Assembly (NCBI GenBank): GCA_023663465.1
Contig: JAMPHJ010000017.1
Location: 1-37,792, forward strand
Length of the DNA: 37,792 nucleotides
From: Muribaculaceae bacterium
GTDB taxonomy: Bacteria; Bacillota; Clostridia; Lachnospirales; Lachnospiraceae
Direction of reading: 5' to 3'
The translations under genes were made by a program, and so were the position numbers. The notes beneath the pieces were generated by a model. The model was not told the origin of the DNA and did not search any database. It saw only the letters and a program-made list of their open reading frames with translations. Positions 8,536-15,855 of this stretch are shown here, piece by piece (the first letter of the stretch is position 1; each line of letters starts with the position of its first letter).

Positions 8536-9918
8536 ATGGCAAAAGCAAAAATAACGACGGTATTTTACTGCCAGAGCTGCGGATATGAATCGTCCAAGTG
8601 GATGGGGCAGTGTCCGGGATGTAGGGAATGGAATACCTTCGTAGAAGAAAAGATTCATGCGAAAGCGCCCGCAGGGCTTTCTACTGCGGGCATTTCGTCC
8701 GCAGTAGGCGGACAGGCGGCAAAACCGTCCAGACTTTCCGAGATTACGTTACAAGAAGATGAAAGAATGTCCACCCATATGAAAGAGCTGGACAGAGTGC
8801 TGGGCGGCGGTATCGTCCCCGGTTCCCTGACATTGGTAGGCGGCGACCCCGGTATCGGGAAATCCACACTGCTTTTACAGGTATGCCGGCATATGGCGGC
8901 GGATGAGAAGAAAGTACTGTATATATCCGGGGAAGAGTCCCTCAAACAGATTAAAATCCGGGCGAACCGCTTAGGCGAATTTCGGGAAAATCTTTTCCTG
9001 TTATGCGAGACCAATCTGGGCGTGATAGAAGAAACCATCCGCCGTATGGCGCCGGATATTACCATCATAGATTCCATTCAGACGATGTATCAGGATGCAG
9101 TTTCGTCTGCGCCGGGCAGCGTATCCCAGGTCAGGGAGGCGACGAATGTCTTTTTACAGCTTGCAAAGGGGATGGGCACTTCCATTTTTCTGGTAGGGCA
9201 TGTGACGAAAGAAGGCACGGTAGCAGGACCAAGAGTCTTGGAGCATATGGTGGATACGGTACTGTATTTTGAGGGGGACAGACATGCTTCTTACCGGATT
9301 CTGCGGGGTGTGAAAAACCGGTTTGGCTCTACAAACGAAATCGGCGTTTTCGAGATGCAGGGAAGCGGTCTTGTAGAAGTGGCGAATCCCTCTGAGTTTA
9401 TGTTAGACGGCAAGCCGGAAGGCGCAAGCGGCTCCATCGTATCCTGTTCCGTGGAAGGCACCCGCCCGATTTTATTTGAAATCCAGGCGCTTGTCTGTCG
9501 TACCAATTTCGGGTTTCCGAGAAGACAGGCAATCGGAACGGATTTTAACCGGGTCAATCTGTTGATGGCGGTACTGGAAAAAAGAGTGGGGCTGCAGATG
9601 TCGGATTGTGACGCCTATGTCAACTTAGCGGGCGGTATGCGGATTTTAGAGCCGGCGATTGATCTGGGCATTGTAATGGCGGTTGCTTCCAGCTTCAAAA
9701 ACCGTCCCATCGACGATAAGACGGCGGCTTTCGGGGAAGTCGGACTGAGCGGGGAAGTGCGCGGTATCAGCATGATAGAGCAGCGCGTACAGGAAGCTGC
9801 CAAGATGGGCATTACGACCTGCATCGTGCCCAAGGTGTGCGTCAGACAAATCAAAAATATGGAAAATGTTAAGATAATCGGCGTTTCTTCCGTGCAGGAT
9901 GCAATTGGAATGATATAG
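8536..9918 (+). CDS. radA: DNA repair protein RadA/Sms
   Basis: A 460-aa RecA-related branch-migration factor acting in recombinational repair. An N-terminal zinc finger is formed by C12/C15 (YCQSCGYESSKW) and C26/C29 (CPGC). The ATPase core has Walker A GGDPGIGKST near residue 105 and the diagnostic KNRFG motif (GVKNRFGSTNEIGVFEM) near residue 258. The C-terminal Lon-like domain includes NLAGGMRILEPAIDLG and FGEVGLSGEVR. It lies 31 nt downstream of the small protein gene and completes the clpC-radA cluster that is widespread in Firmicutes. Length is typical. Confidence 0.97.
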   Translation: MAKAKITTVFYCQSCGYESSKWMGQCPGCREWNTFVEEKIHAKAPAGLSTAGISSAVGGQAAKPSRLSEITLQEDERMSTHMKELDRVLGGGIVPGSLTLVGGDPGIGKSTLLLQVCRHMAADEKKVLYISGEESLKQIKIRANRLGEFRENLFLLCETNLGVIEETIRRMAPDITIIDSIQTMYQDAVSSAPGSVSQVREATNVFLQLAKGMGTSIFLVGHVTKEGTVAGPRVLEHMVDTVLYFEGDRHASYRILRGVKNRFGSTNEIGVFEMQGSGLVEVANPSEFMLDGKPEGASGSIVSCSVEGTRPILFEIQALVCRTNFGFPRRQAIGTDFNRVNLLMAVLEKRVGLQMSDCDAYVNLAGGMRILEPAIDLGIVMAVASSFKNRPIDDKTAAFGEVGLSGEVRGISMIEQRVQEAAKMGITTCIVPKVCVRQIKNMENVKIIGVSSVQDAIGMI

Positions 9919-9991
9919 AGGTGTATGCACAATTAATTATGTCGGAATTGTAACATTTATTAACAAAATGTTAACATTTAACTGCTTTCTA

Positions 9992-10020
9992 TATTCAAGT
10001 AATTTTTTTTATGGTATATT
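9992..10020 (+). promoter_or_regulatory. Probable extended -10 promoter for the LCP gene
   Basis: TGGTATATT (extended -10, hexamer 10015-10020) sits in the AT-rich 180-bp gap after radA. The -35 is poor (TATTCA at 9992-9997, 17-nt spacing), as is usual with TGn promoters. Just upstream, AACATTTA occurs twice around the small palindrome TGTTAACA (about 9952-9980), a possible regulator site. Confidence 0.45.
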
Positions 10021-10099
10021 TAGTTAGTATGAGAAAAAATCGTTATTGGAGTGGATAAAGATAACACAGAATAGATAATGTGGAAATAAAGGAGTTACT

Positions 10100-11224
10100 A
10101 TGGACGAGCAGACACGAAACGCTCAGACAGAGACGGCGGAAGGTTCTGAAAAAGCAGAGGAAATAACTTCCGGGAAAAAGCGGAAGTTCAATATTCCGTT
10201 ATTGGCGGCAGAAGTTCTGGTTTTATTGATAGCAGTCGTTATTCTGTATGTGGTCACGACAACCACCAATGAGGTGAACCGAATCAATCTGGATGTGGAC
10301 ACGATTCTGATTAATGATAAGGTTGCAAATATGATGGTCGCGCAAGGAAAGACACAGGAAAAAGGGTACAGAAATATTGCTTTATTCGGCGTGGACGCCA
10401 GAGACAACGAGCTTGGAAAGGGGACGAGAAGCGATACGATTATCATTGCCAGTATCAATCAGGATACGCACGAGATTAAACTGGTTTCCGTTTACCGCGA
10501 TACCTATCTGAATTTAAGCAACGACAGTTATAATAAATGCAATGCAGCCTATGCGCAGGGCGGACCAGAACAGGCGATTAGTATGTTAAACGCCAATCTC
10601 GATTTGAATATTACCGATTATGTAACGGTAGGCTTCAGCGGTCTGATTGATGCAATCGATAACCTTGGCGGCATCGAAATGGAAGTGACAGAAGCGGAAA
10701 TCGGTCATCTGAATAATTATCAGCTCTGTATGGCAGAAGAAATGGGAGTCGATTATATTCCAATCGAAAAGGCCGGCGTCCAGAATTTAAACGGAATGCA
10801 GGCAACGGCGTATTGCAGGATCCGTTATACGAAAGGTGATGATTTCAAGCGCGCAGAAAGGCAGAGAAACGTCTTGGGCGCCATGATGTTAAAAGCGCAG
10901 AAAGCTCCTCTTTCGACGCTGACAGACGTAGTGACGGCGGTACTGCCTTCTATCAATACTTCCTTGAATGTCAATGAAATCATCAGTGTTCTCGGTACAG
11001 TGGCGGATTATAATGTAGTGCTTTCGGAAGGGTTCCCTTTTGCCGATAATCGTACCGGCGCCAAAATGGGAAGTAAAGGCGAATGTATTATTCCCGATAC
11101 GCTGGAAGAAAATGTAGTCATGCTGCATGAGATTCTCTATGAGGAAAAAGATTATGCGGTTTCCAAAGAAGTCGCAAGCTATAGTAAAGCGATAGATGAA
11201 CAGACGAAAGACTATGTTAATTAG
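10100..11224 (+). CDS. LytR-CpsA-Psr family cell-wall glycopolymer ligase
   Basis: LCP proteins attach teichoic-acid-like or capsular polymers from lipid carriers to peptidoglycan outside the membrane. This 374-aa member has a charged cytoplasmic N-terminus, one transmembrane helix at about 31-53 (LLAAEVLVLLIAVVILYVV), then the LCP domain. Visible motifs are NIALFGVDARD, GTRSDTIIIASIN, KLVSVYRDTYL (basic pocket), YNKCNAAYAQGG and the terminal CRIRYTKGDDFKRAERQR arginine cluster. The ATG is preceded by AAAGGAG at 7-base spacing. A terminator follows, so it is probably a single-gene unit. The exact polymer cannot be told from sequence. Confidence 0.93.
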   Translation: MDEQTRNAQTETAEGSEKAEEITSGKKRKFNIPLLAAEVLVLLIAVVILYVVTTTTNEVNRINLDVDTILINDKVANMMVAQGKTQEKGYRNIALFGVDARDNELGKGTRSDTIIIASINQDTHEIKLVSVYRDTYLNLSNDSYNKCNAAYAQGGPEQAISMLNANLDLNITDYVTVGFSGLIDAIDNLGGIEMEVTEAEIGHLNNYQLCMAEEMGVDYIPIEKAGVQNLNGMQATAYCRIRYTKGDDFKRAERQRNVLGAMMLKAQKAPLSTLTDVVTAVLPSINTSLNVNEIISVLGTVADYNVVLSEGFPFADNRTGAKMGSKGECIIPDTLEENVVMLHEILYEEKDYAVSKEVASYSKAIDEQTKDYVN

Positions 11225-11231
11225 AAAGCTG

Positions 11232-11263
11232 CAGCAGTTTGATGAAAGTTAAACTGCTGTTTT
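11232..11263 (+). terminator. Intrinsic terminator after the LCP gene
   Basis: CAGCAGTTT and AAACTGCTG form a perfect 9-bp stem with a 10-nt loop, followed by TTTT. It starts 8 bases after the LCP stop codon and separates that gene from the ABC exporter. Confidence 0.8.
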
Positions 11264-11288
11264 GTCATATAGGAGAGGGAAAAGAATT

Positions 11289-13073
11289 ATGAAAAAATTA
11301 CTTGTTTTCCTAAAAGACTATAAAAAGGAAACCGTACTGGCGCCGCTTTTTAAAATGTTAGAAGCGGGGTTTGAACTGTTCGTGCCGCTTGTCATGGCGG
11401 CAATTATCGACAACGGCATAGCCGGAAAAGATATCCCTTATGTGCTGAAAATGGGGCTTGTGCTCGTACTGTTAGGTGTGGTAGGGCTGGCATCTTCCAT
11501 TACGGCGCAGTATTTTGCGGCAAAAGCGGCGGTAGGATTTTCGACGCAGATGAAACATTCCCTTTTTGAACATATTCAGGGACTCTCTTTTTCCGAGATG
11601 GATACGCTGGGGACATCTACGATGATTACGCGTATGACCTCGGACGCCAATCAGGTGCAGAACGGTATCAATATGGTATTGCGCCTGTTTCTGCGCTCTC
11701 CATTTATTGTGTTTGGCGCAATGGTGATGGCTTTTACGGTCAATGCGAAGGCGGCTTTTATTTTCGTAGTGACCATTCCCCTACTGTCCATCGTCGTATT
11801 CGGCATTATGGCAGTTACAATGCCCCTCTATAAGAAAGTGCAGGCAGGACTGGACGCGGTACTTGGGAAAACAAGGGAAAACCTGACCGGCGTAAGGGTC
11901 ATCCGCGCCTTCCATAAAGAAAAGCAGGAAACCGCAGAATTTGAGCAAAGCAACGCTGCTCTGACAACCCTGCAACTATTCGTTGGGAAAATATCCGCAT
12001 TGACCAATCCGGTCACTTATGTGATTGTCAATGCGGCGACGCTTATTTTAATCTATACGGGCGCCGTGCAGGTGGATGAGGGAACGATTACCCAGGGCGA
12101 AGTCGTGGCGCTTGTGAATTATATGTCGCAGATTCTGATTGAGCTTGTGAAACTTGCCAATCTGATTATTACGATTACGAAAGCGCTCGCCTGTGCAAAC
12201 CGGATTCAGAGCGTTTTCGAGATGAAATCCAGTATGGAATGGAAAGAAGCGGCGGATACCGTGCAAAGCGTTACTGCTGATAAGAATGCCGGTCAGAGCA
12301 CTGCTGTCGGTCAAAGCATTGCAGCCATGAGCGATGCCGACGCAGACCTTTATGCAGTGGAATTTGACCATGTTTCCATGACTTATCATGGGGCGGGGGC
12401 GGAATCCTTGAGTGACATTGATTTTAAGGTGAAAAAAGGACAGACCATCGGCATCATCGGCGGAACCGGCTCCGGGAAATCCTCTCTGGTGCACCTGATT
12501 CCCCGGTTTTATGATGTGACGAAAGGCTGCGTCAGGGTAAACGGCAGGGACGTAAGGGAATACGATAGGGAAACCCTGCGCAATAAAATAGGAATGGTCA
12601 TGCAGAAGGCCGTGCTTTTTCAAGGAAGCATCCGGGATAACCTCTATTGGGGAAAGCAGGACGCCTCTTTAGAAGAATTAGAAAGCGCGTTAGAAATATC
12701 CCAGTCTAAAGAATTTGTAGACGCAAAGCCGGGGCGGTTAGAGGAGCGCATAGCCCAGGGTGGGAAGAACTTATCCGGCGGACAGAGGCAGCGGTTGACG
12801 ATTGCCAGAGCCATTGTCAGAAAGCCGGAAATCCTGATTCTGGACGATAGCGCTTCGGCGCTGGACTATGCGACCGACGCCAGACTGCGGAAGGCGATTC
12901 GGGATATGGGCGGGGAAATGACTGTCTTCATCGTGTCCCAGCGCACCTCGTCCATCCAATATGCAGATAAGATTATCGTGTTAGAAGATGGGCAGATGGC
13001 AGGAATCGGGACGCATGAAGAACTGCTGGCGGACTGTGAAGTATACCGGGAAATCTATGAGTCCCAGGCGTGA
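11289..13073 (+). CDS. ABC exporter half-transporter, subunit with degenerate Walker B
   Basis: A 594-aa type IV exporter subunit: six-helix membrane domain (about 1-315), then an ATPase domain. Walker A is GGTGSGKSS, the signature is LSGGQRQR, and Walker B reads ILILDDSASALD, with Asp where the catalytic Glu normally sits. That substitution, with a canonical signature, is the pattern of the non-hydrolytic subunit in heterodimeric exporters of the BmrC/BmrD or TM287/288 type. A 30-residue Ala/Ser/Asp-rich linker (about 325-355) joins the domains. The ATG at 11289 starts MKKLLVFLKDYKKE; GGAGAGG lies upstream. The partner gene begins 105 nt downstream. Substrate unknown; drug or lipid export is typical. 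Confidence 0.92.
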   Translation: MKKLLVFLKDYKKETVLAPLFKMLEAGFELFVPLVMAAIIDNGIAGKDIPYVLKMGLVLVLLGVVGLASSITAQYFAAKAAVGFSTQMKHSLFEHIQGLSFSEMDTLGTSTMITRMTSDANQVQNGINMVLRLFLRSPFIVFGAMVMAFTVNAKAAFIFVVTIPLLSIVVFGIMAVTMPLYKKVQAGLDAVLGKTRENLTGVRVIRAFHKEKQETAEFEQSNAALTTLQLFVGKISALTNPVTYVIVNAATLILIYTGAVQVDEGTITQGEVVALVNYMSQILIELVKLANLIITITKALACANRIQSVFEMKSSMEWKEAADTVQSVTADKNAGQSTAVGQSIAAMSDADADLYAVEFDHVSMTYHGAGAESLSDIDFKVKKGQTIGIIGGTGSGKSSLVHLIPRFYDVTKGCVRVNGRDVREYDRETLRNKIGMVMQKAVLFQGSIRDNLYWGKQDASLEELESALEISQSKEFVDAKPGRLEERIAQGGKNLSGGQRQRLTIARAIVRKPEILILDDSASALDYATDARLRKAIRDMGGEMTVFIVSQRTSSIQYADKIIVLEDGQMAGIGTHEELLADCEVYREIYESQA

Positions 13074-13178
13074 TGAATTGATTTCTGTAGGTATGATGGG
13101 AAATATTTTGTTAGAGATGATGCGGGGAAACAGAGATTCCTTGCTAGAGAGTTGTATGAGAAACTGGAGGAGCGGCGT

Positions 13179-14933
13179 ATGACGAAGAAAGGGAAAGTCA
13201 GACAGAAAGACACTTTGAAAAAAGTGCTTCGCTATGTGAAAAAGTATTGGATTTATCTGGTGTTGTCTATCGTGGCGGCGGCCGTTACCGTTGCATTTAC
13301 CTTATATCTGCCAATTTTAACAGGACGGGCAATCGACTTGATTATCCAGAAAGGTCAGGTAGATTTTTCGGGGATTTTCGTTATTTTAAAACAAATGGCA
13401 GTGGTAATCCTTCTTACTGCCCTTGCCCAATGGCTGATGAATGTCTGCAACAATAAGATGACCTATCGGATTGTGCAGGACGTCAGGGACGAGGCATTCC
13501 ATAAAATAGAGATTCTGCCATTAAAATATATTGATGGACACTCCTACGGCGAGATTGTGAGCCGCGTCATTGCGGACGTGGACCAGTTTGCCGACGGTCT
13601 TTTGATGGGATTTACCCAGTTTTTTACCGGCGTCATTACGATTGTCGGGACGCTGGGCTTTATGCTGAGCATTCATGTCGGGATTACGGGCGTAGTCGTA
13701 TTAATTACCCCGCTTTCTTTTCTAGTGGCTGGATTTATTGCCAAAAAAACGTTTACCATGTTCAAAGTGCAGTCGGAAACGAGGGGGGAGCAGACTGCGT
13801 ATATTGATGAAATGATAGGAAATCAGAAGCTTGTACAGGCTTTTTCCCATGAAGAAGAGTCTCTCAATAAATTTGACGAGATTAACGAAAGGCTGCAAAA
13901 GGCTTCCCTGCGGGCGATTTTCTTTTCCTCTATCACCAATCCATCGACCCGGTTTGTCAACAATCTGGTCTATGCGGGCGTGGCGATTACGGGCGCGGTC
14001 TATGCGATTCGGGGCGGCATCAGCGTGGGGCAGCTATCCTGTTTTTTGAGTTATGCGAATCAGTATACGAAACCTTTTAACGAAATATCCGGCGTGGTGA
14101 CGGAATTACAAAACGCCCTTGCCTGTGCGGCGAGGATTTTTGAACTCATCGGGGAAGAGGCGCAGATTCCCGAACCGGAAAACGCCGTTGTACTGCAACA
14201 TGCAGACGGTACAGTGGCTCTAGAAGACGTATCCTTCTCTTATGTGCCAGATAAAAAACTGATTCAACATTTTCATCTGTCGGTGCGTCCGGGTCAGCGA
14301 ATCGCCATCGTCGGACCTACCGGCTGCGGGAAAACGACGGTTATCAACCTTTTGATGCGCTTCTATGACGTAGATAGCGGCGCAATCCGTGTGAACGGAT
14401 ACGATATCCGGGAAGTGACGAGGAAAAGCCTCCGCGAAAACTACGGCATGGTGTTACAGGAAACCTGGCTAAAGAGTGGAACGATACGGGAAAATATCAT
14501 TATGGGAAAACCGGACGCCACCCAGGAAGAAGTCATCGCAGCGGCGAAAGCGTCTCATGCCCATAGTTTTATCAAACGTTTACCGGACGGATATGATACG
14601 GTGATTACAGAGGACGGCGGCAATCTCTCGCAGGGGCAGAAACAGCTTCTCTGCATTACGAGGGTTATGCTCTGCTTACCACCCATGCTGATTTTAGACG
14701 AAGCGACTTCTTCCATTGATACGAGAACCGAAAGCAAGATTCAACAGGCTTTTGCCACCATGATGAAGGGCAGAACCAGCTTTATTGTAGCGCACAGGCT
14801 TTCCACAATTAAGGAAGCGGACGTTATCTTAGTCATGAAAGATGGGAATATCATAGAACAGGGAAATCATGAAACACTGCTTTCGATGAACGGATTCTAT
14901 GCGAAACTTTATCAGAGTCAGTTTGCAAGATGA
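13179..14933 (+). CDS. ABC exporter half-transporter, hydrolytic subunit
   Basis: A 584-aa partner of the preceding gene: an N-terminal basic stretch, six predicted membrane helices, then an ATPase domain. Walker A is GPTGCGKTT and Walker B is MLILDEATSSID with the catalytic Glu, but the signature is LSQGQKQL instead of LSGGQ. With the upstream subunit (LSGGQ, Asp Walker B) this gives one consensus and one degenerate ATP site, as in known heterodimeric exporters. GGAGGAG precedes the ATG at 13179; an earlier in-frame ATG at 13152 has no good ribosome site. It ends just before the opposing tRNA-Trp gene. Confidence 0.93.
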   Translation: MTKKGKVRQKDTLKKVLRYVKKYWIYLVLSIVAAAVTVAFTLYLPILTGRAIDLIIQKGQVDFSGIFVILKQMAVVILLTALAQWLMNVCNNKMTYRIVQDVRDEAFHKIEILPLKYIDGHSYGEIVSRVIADVDQFADGLLMGFTQFFTGVITIVGTLGFMLSIHVGITGVVVLITPLSFLVAGFIAKKTFTMFKVQSETRGEQTAYIDEMIGNQKLVQAFSHEEESLNKFDEINERLQKASLRAIFFSSITNPSTRFVNNLVYAGVAITGAVYAIRGGISVGQLSCFLSYANQYTKPFNEISGVVTELQNALACAARIFELIGEEAQIPEPENAVVLQHADGTVALEDVSFSYVPDKKLIQHFHLSVRPGQRIAIVGPTGCGKTTVINLLMRFYDVDSGAIRVNGYDIREVTRKSLRENYGMVLQETWLKSGTIRENIIMGKPDATQEEVIAAAKASHAHSFIKRLPDGYDTVITEDGGNLSQGQKQLLCITRVMLCLPPMLILDEATSSIDTRTESKIQQAFATMMKGRTSFIVAHRLSTIKEADVILVMKDGNIIEQGNHETLLSMNGFYAKLYQSQFAR

Positions 14934-14950
14934 AAAAGGCAAACAAAAAA

Positions 14951-15021
14951 CAGGGGCAGTAGGAATCGAACCCACATCGATGGTTTTGGAGACCACTGTT
15001 CTACCTTTGAACTATGCCCCT
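14951..15021 (-). tRNA. tRNA-Trp (anticodon CCA)
   Basis: On the minus strand a full cloverleaf can be drawn. The acceptor AGGGGCA pairs with TGCCCCT and the discriminator is G. The D arm has GTTC/GAAC, the anticodon loop is CTCCAAA in a GTGGT/ACCAT stem, and the T arm contains GGGTTCGAATCC. The anticodon CCA reads UGG, tryptophan. The 3' CCA is not encoded; a T-rich stretch follows directly and may terminate transcription. Confidence 0.95.
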
Positions 15022-15061
15022 ATGCATAGGTGAAAAGACTTGCTTTTAGCCACCGGAAGTT

Positions 15062-15091
15062 ATTATATCATAGGTGGGGGTGATTTAGCAA
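15062..15091 (-). promoter_or_regulatory. Sigma-70-like promoter for tRNA-Trp
   Basis: Read on the minus strand, TTGCTA (15086-15091) and TATAAT (15062-15067) are 18 nt apart. The -10 is a perfect consensus and lies about 40 nt upstream of the mature tRNA 5' end, leaving a short leader. Confidence 0.7.
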
Positions 15092-15106
15092 GAGATTTTT
15101 CAGCGG

Positions 15107-15200
15107 AAACAATTTTCAGTCAGCATTTAGGTTGAGGGGTGGTCCAGCAGACATGAATCCCGCGAAGGCGCGCTCTCGCTCCATGAAAAACGCAGCGGTA
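15107..15200. repeat. Half copy (A) of the palindromic repeat family 1
   Basis: Starts with CAATTTTCAGTCAGC, the outer inverted-repeat sequence of copy C. It continues through GCAGACATGAATCCCGC and GAAGGCGCGCTCTCGCTCC to GAAAAACGCAGCGGTA, matching one arm of the full elements, and then stops. Only one arm is present, so it is a truncated copy. Its end lies right next to the GAGGAGG ribosome site of the lipoprotein gene. Confidence 0.7.
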
Positions 15201-15213
15201 GAGGAGGATAACC

Positions 15214-15585
15214 ATGAAAAAGAAATTATATAGCAGTATTTGTTTGTTATGTTTCGCAGTAATTACATTATGTGCATGTGGAAAACGAGAACAGGAATTA
15301 GAAAATATGACTACAGAGGTTAAGGATGATTATGCTGCAATCATTTGGGGAGACAAAACCTATGTTCCTTATTGCGCCATATCAAAGAAGGACTGTGATG
15401 ACCAGATTGGCATTGTAGATGATGACGAAGATAATAGAGTTTATGAGTACAAAGGCTATTCTTCCGATGAATGGATTGTTAACTCTTACATTTCCGGTCT
15501 TATGGATGGTTGTATGCTGTACAAGGAAATTAACGTATCCAACATACCAGATGGCTTAGAATCAGAATATGAATGGAACAACTAA
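15214..15585 (+). CDS. Small predicted lipoprotein of unknown function
   Basis: A 123-aa protein with a lipoprotein signal peptide: MKKKLYSSICLLCFAVITLC, then the lipobox LCAC with the acylated Cys at about residue 22. The mature part is acidic (DDQIGIVDDDEDNRVYEY) with no family motif I recognise. A very good Shine-Dalgarno, GAGGAGG, lies 6 bases before the ATG. The gene looks more AT-rich than its neighbours and sits alone between repeat copies A and B in inverted orientation, next to a tRNA gene, which suggests acquisition. No own promoter is obvious. Confidence 0.7.
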   Translation: MKKKLYSSICLLCFAVITLCACGKREQELENMTTEVKDDYAAIIWGDKTYVPYCAISKKDCDDQIGIVDDDEDNRVYEYKGYSSDEWIVNSYISGLMDGCMLYKEINVSNIPDGLESEYEWNN

Positions 15586-15686
15586 TTATTAGGGATTAAC
15601 CGTAGAGTGTAATTATGAAAGGCTATCGCTTGTATACGTTGAACAGGTTCACATTGAATAGGATTTTGCACAGGTCATTTTGAACA

Positions 15687-15830
15687 GGCAGGGCAGACAG
15701 AAAGCCCACGAAGGCCCTTGAAAAACGCCGGCACTTAGCGAAAAAGACGCAAAGCGGCTTTTGAGCTTAGTACCGCTGCGTTTTTCACGGAGCGAGAGCG
15801 CGCCTTCGCGGGCTTTCTGTCTGCCCTGCC
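15687..15830. repeat. Palindromic repeat family 1, full copy B (144 bp)
   Basis: Perfect 21-bp terminal inverted repeats at 15687-15707 and 15810-15830; the left begins GGCAGGGCAGAC and continues AGAAAGCCC. Inside, GAAAAACGCCGGCACTTAGC faces GCTTAGTACCGCTGCGTTTTTC, so most of the element can fold into one long imperfect hairpin. The right arm carries about 12 extra bases (CGCGCTCTCGCTCC on the complement). It lies just downstream of recQ and downstream of the convergent lipoprotein gene and could act as a two-way transcription end point. The gap 15586-15686 also holds three TTGAAYAGG words (15639, 15654, 15680) and no gene. Confidence 0.8.
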
Positions 15831-15855
15831 GCCCCGGACTCTGAATACCGCTCCC

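Noticed and set aside
12048..12623. A 191-codon minus-strand frame inside the first ABC exporter gene
   Set aside because: Shadow of the ABC coding frame; low-complexity His/Phe-rich translation with no motif.
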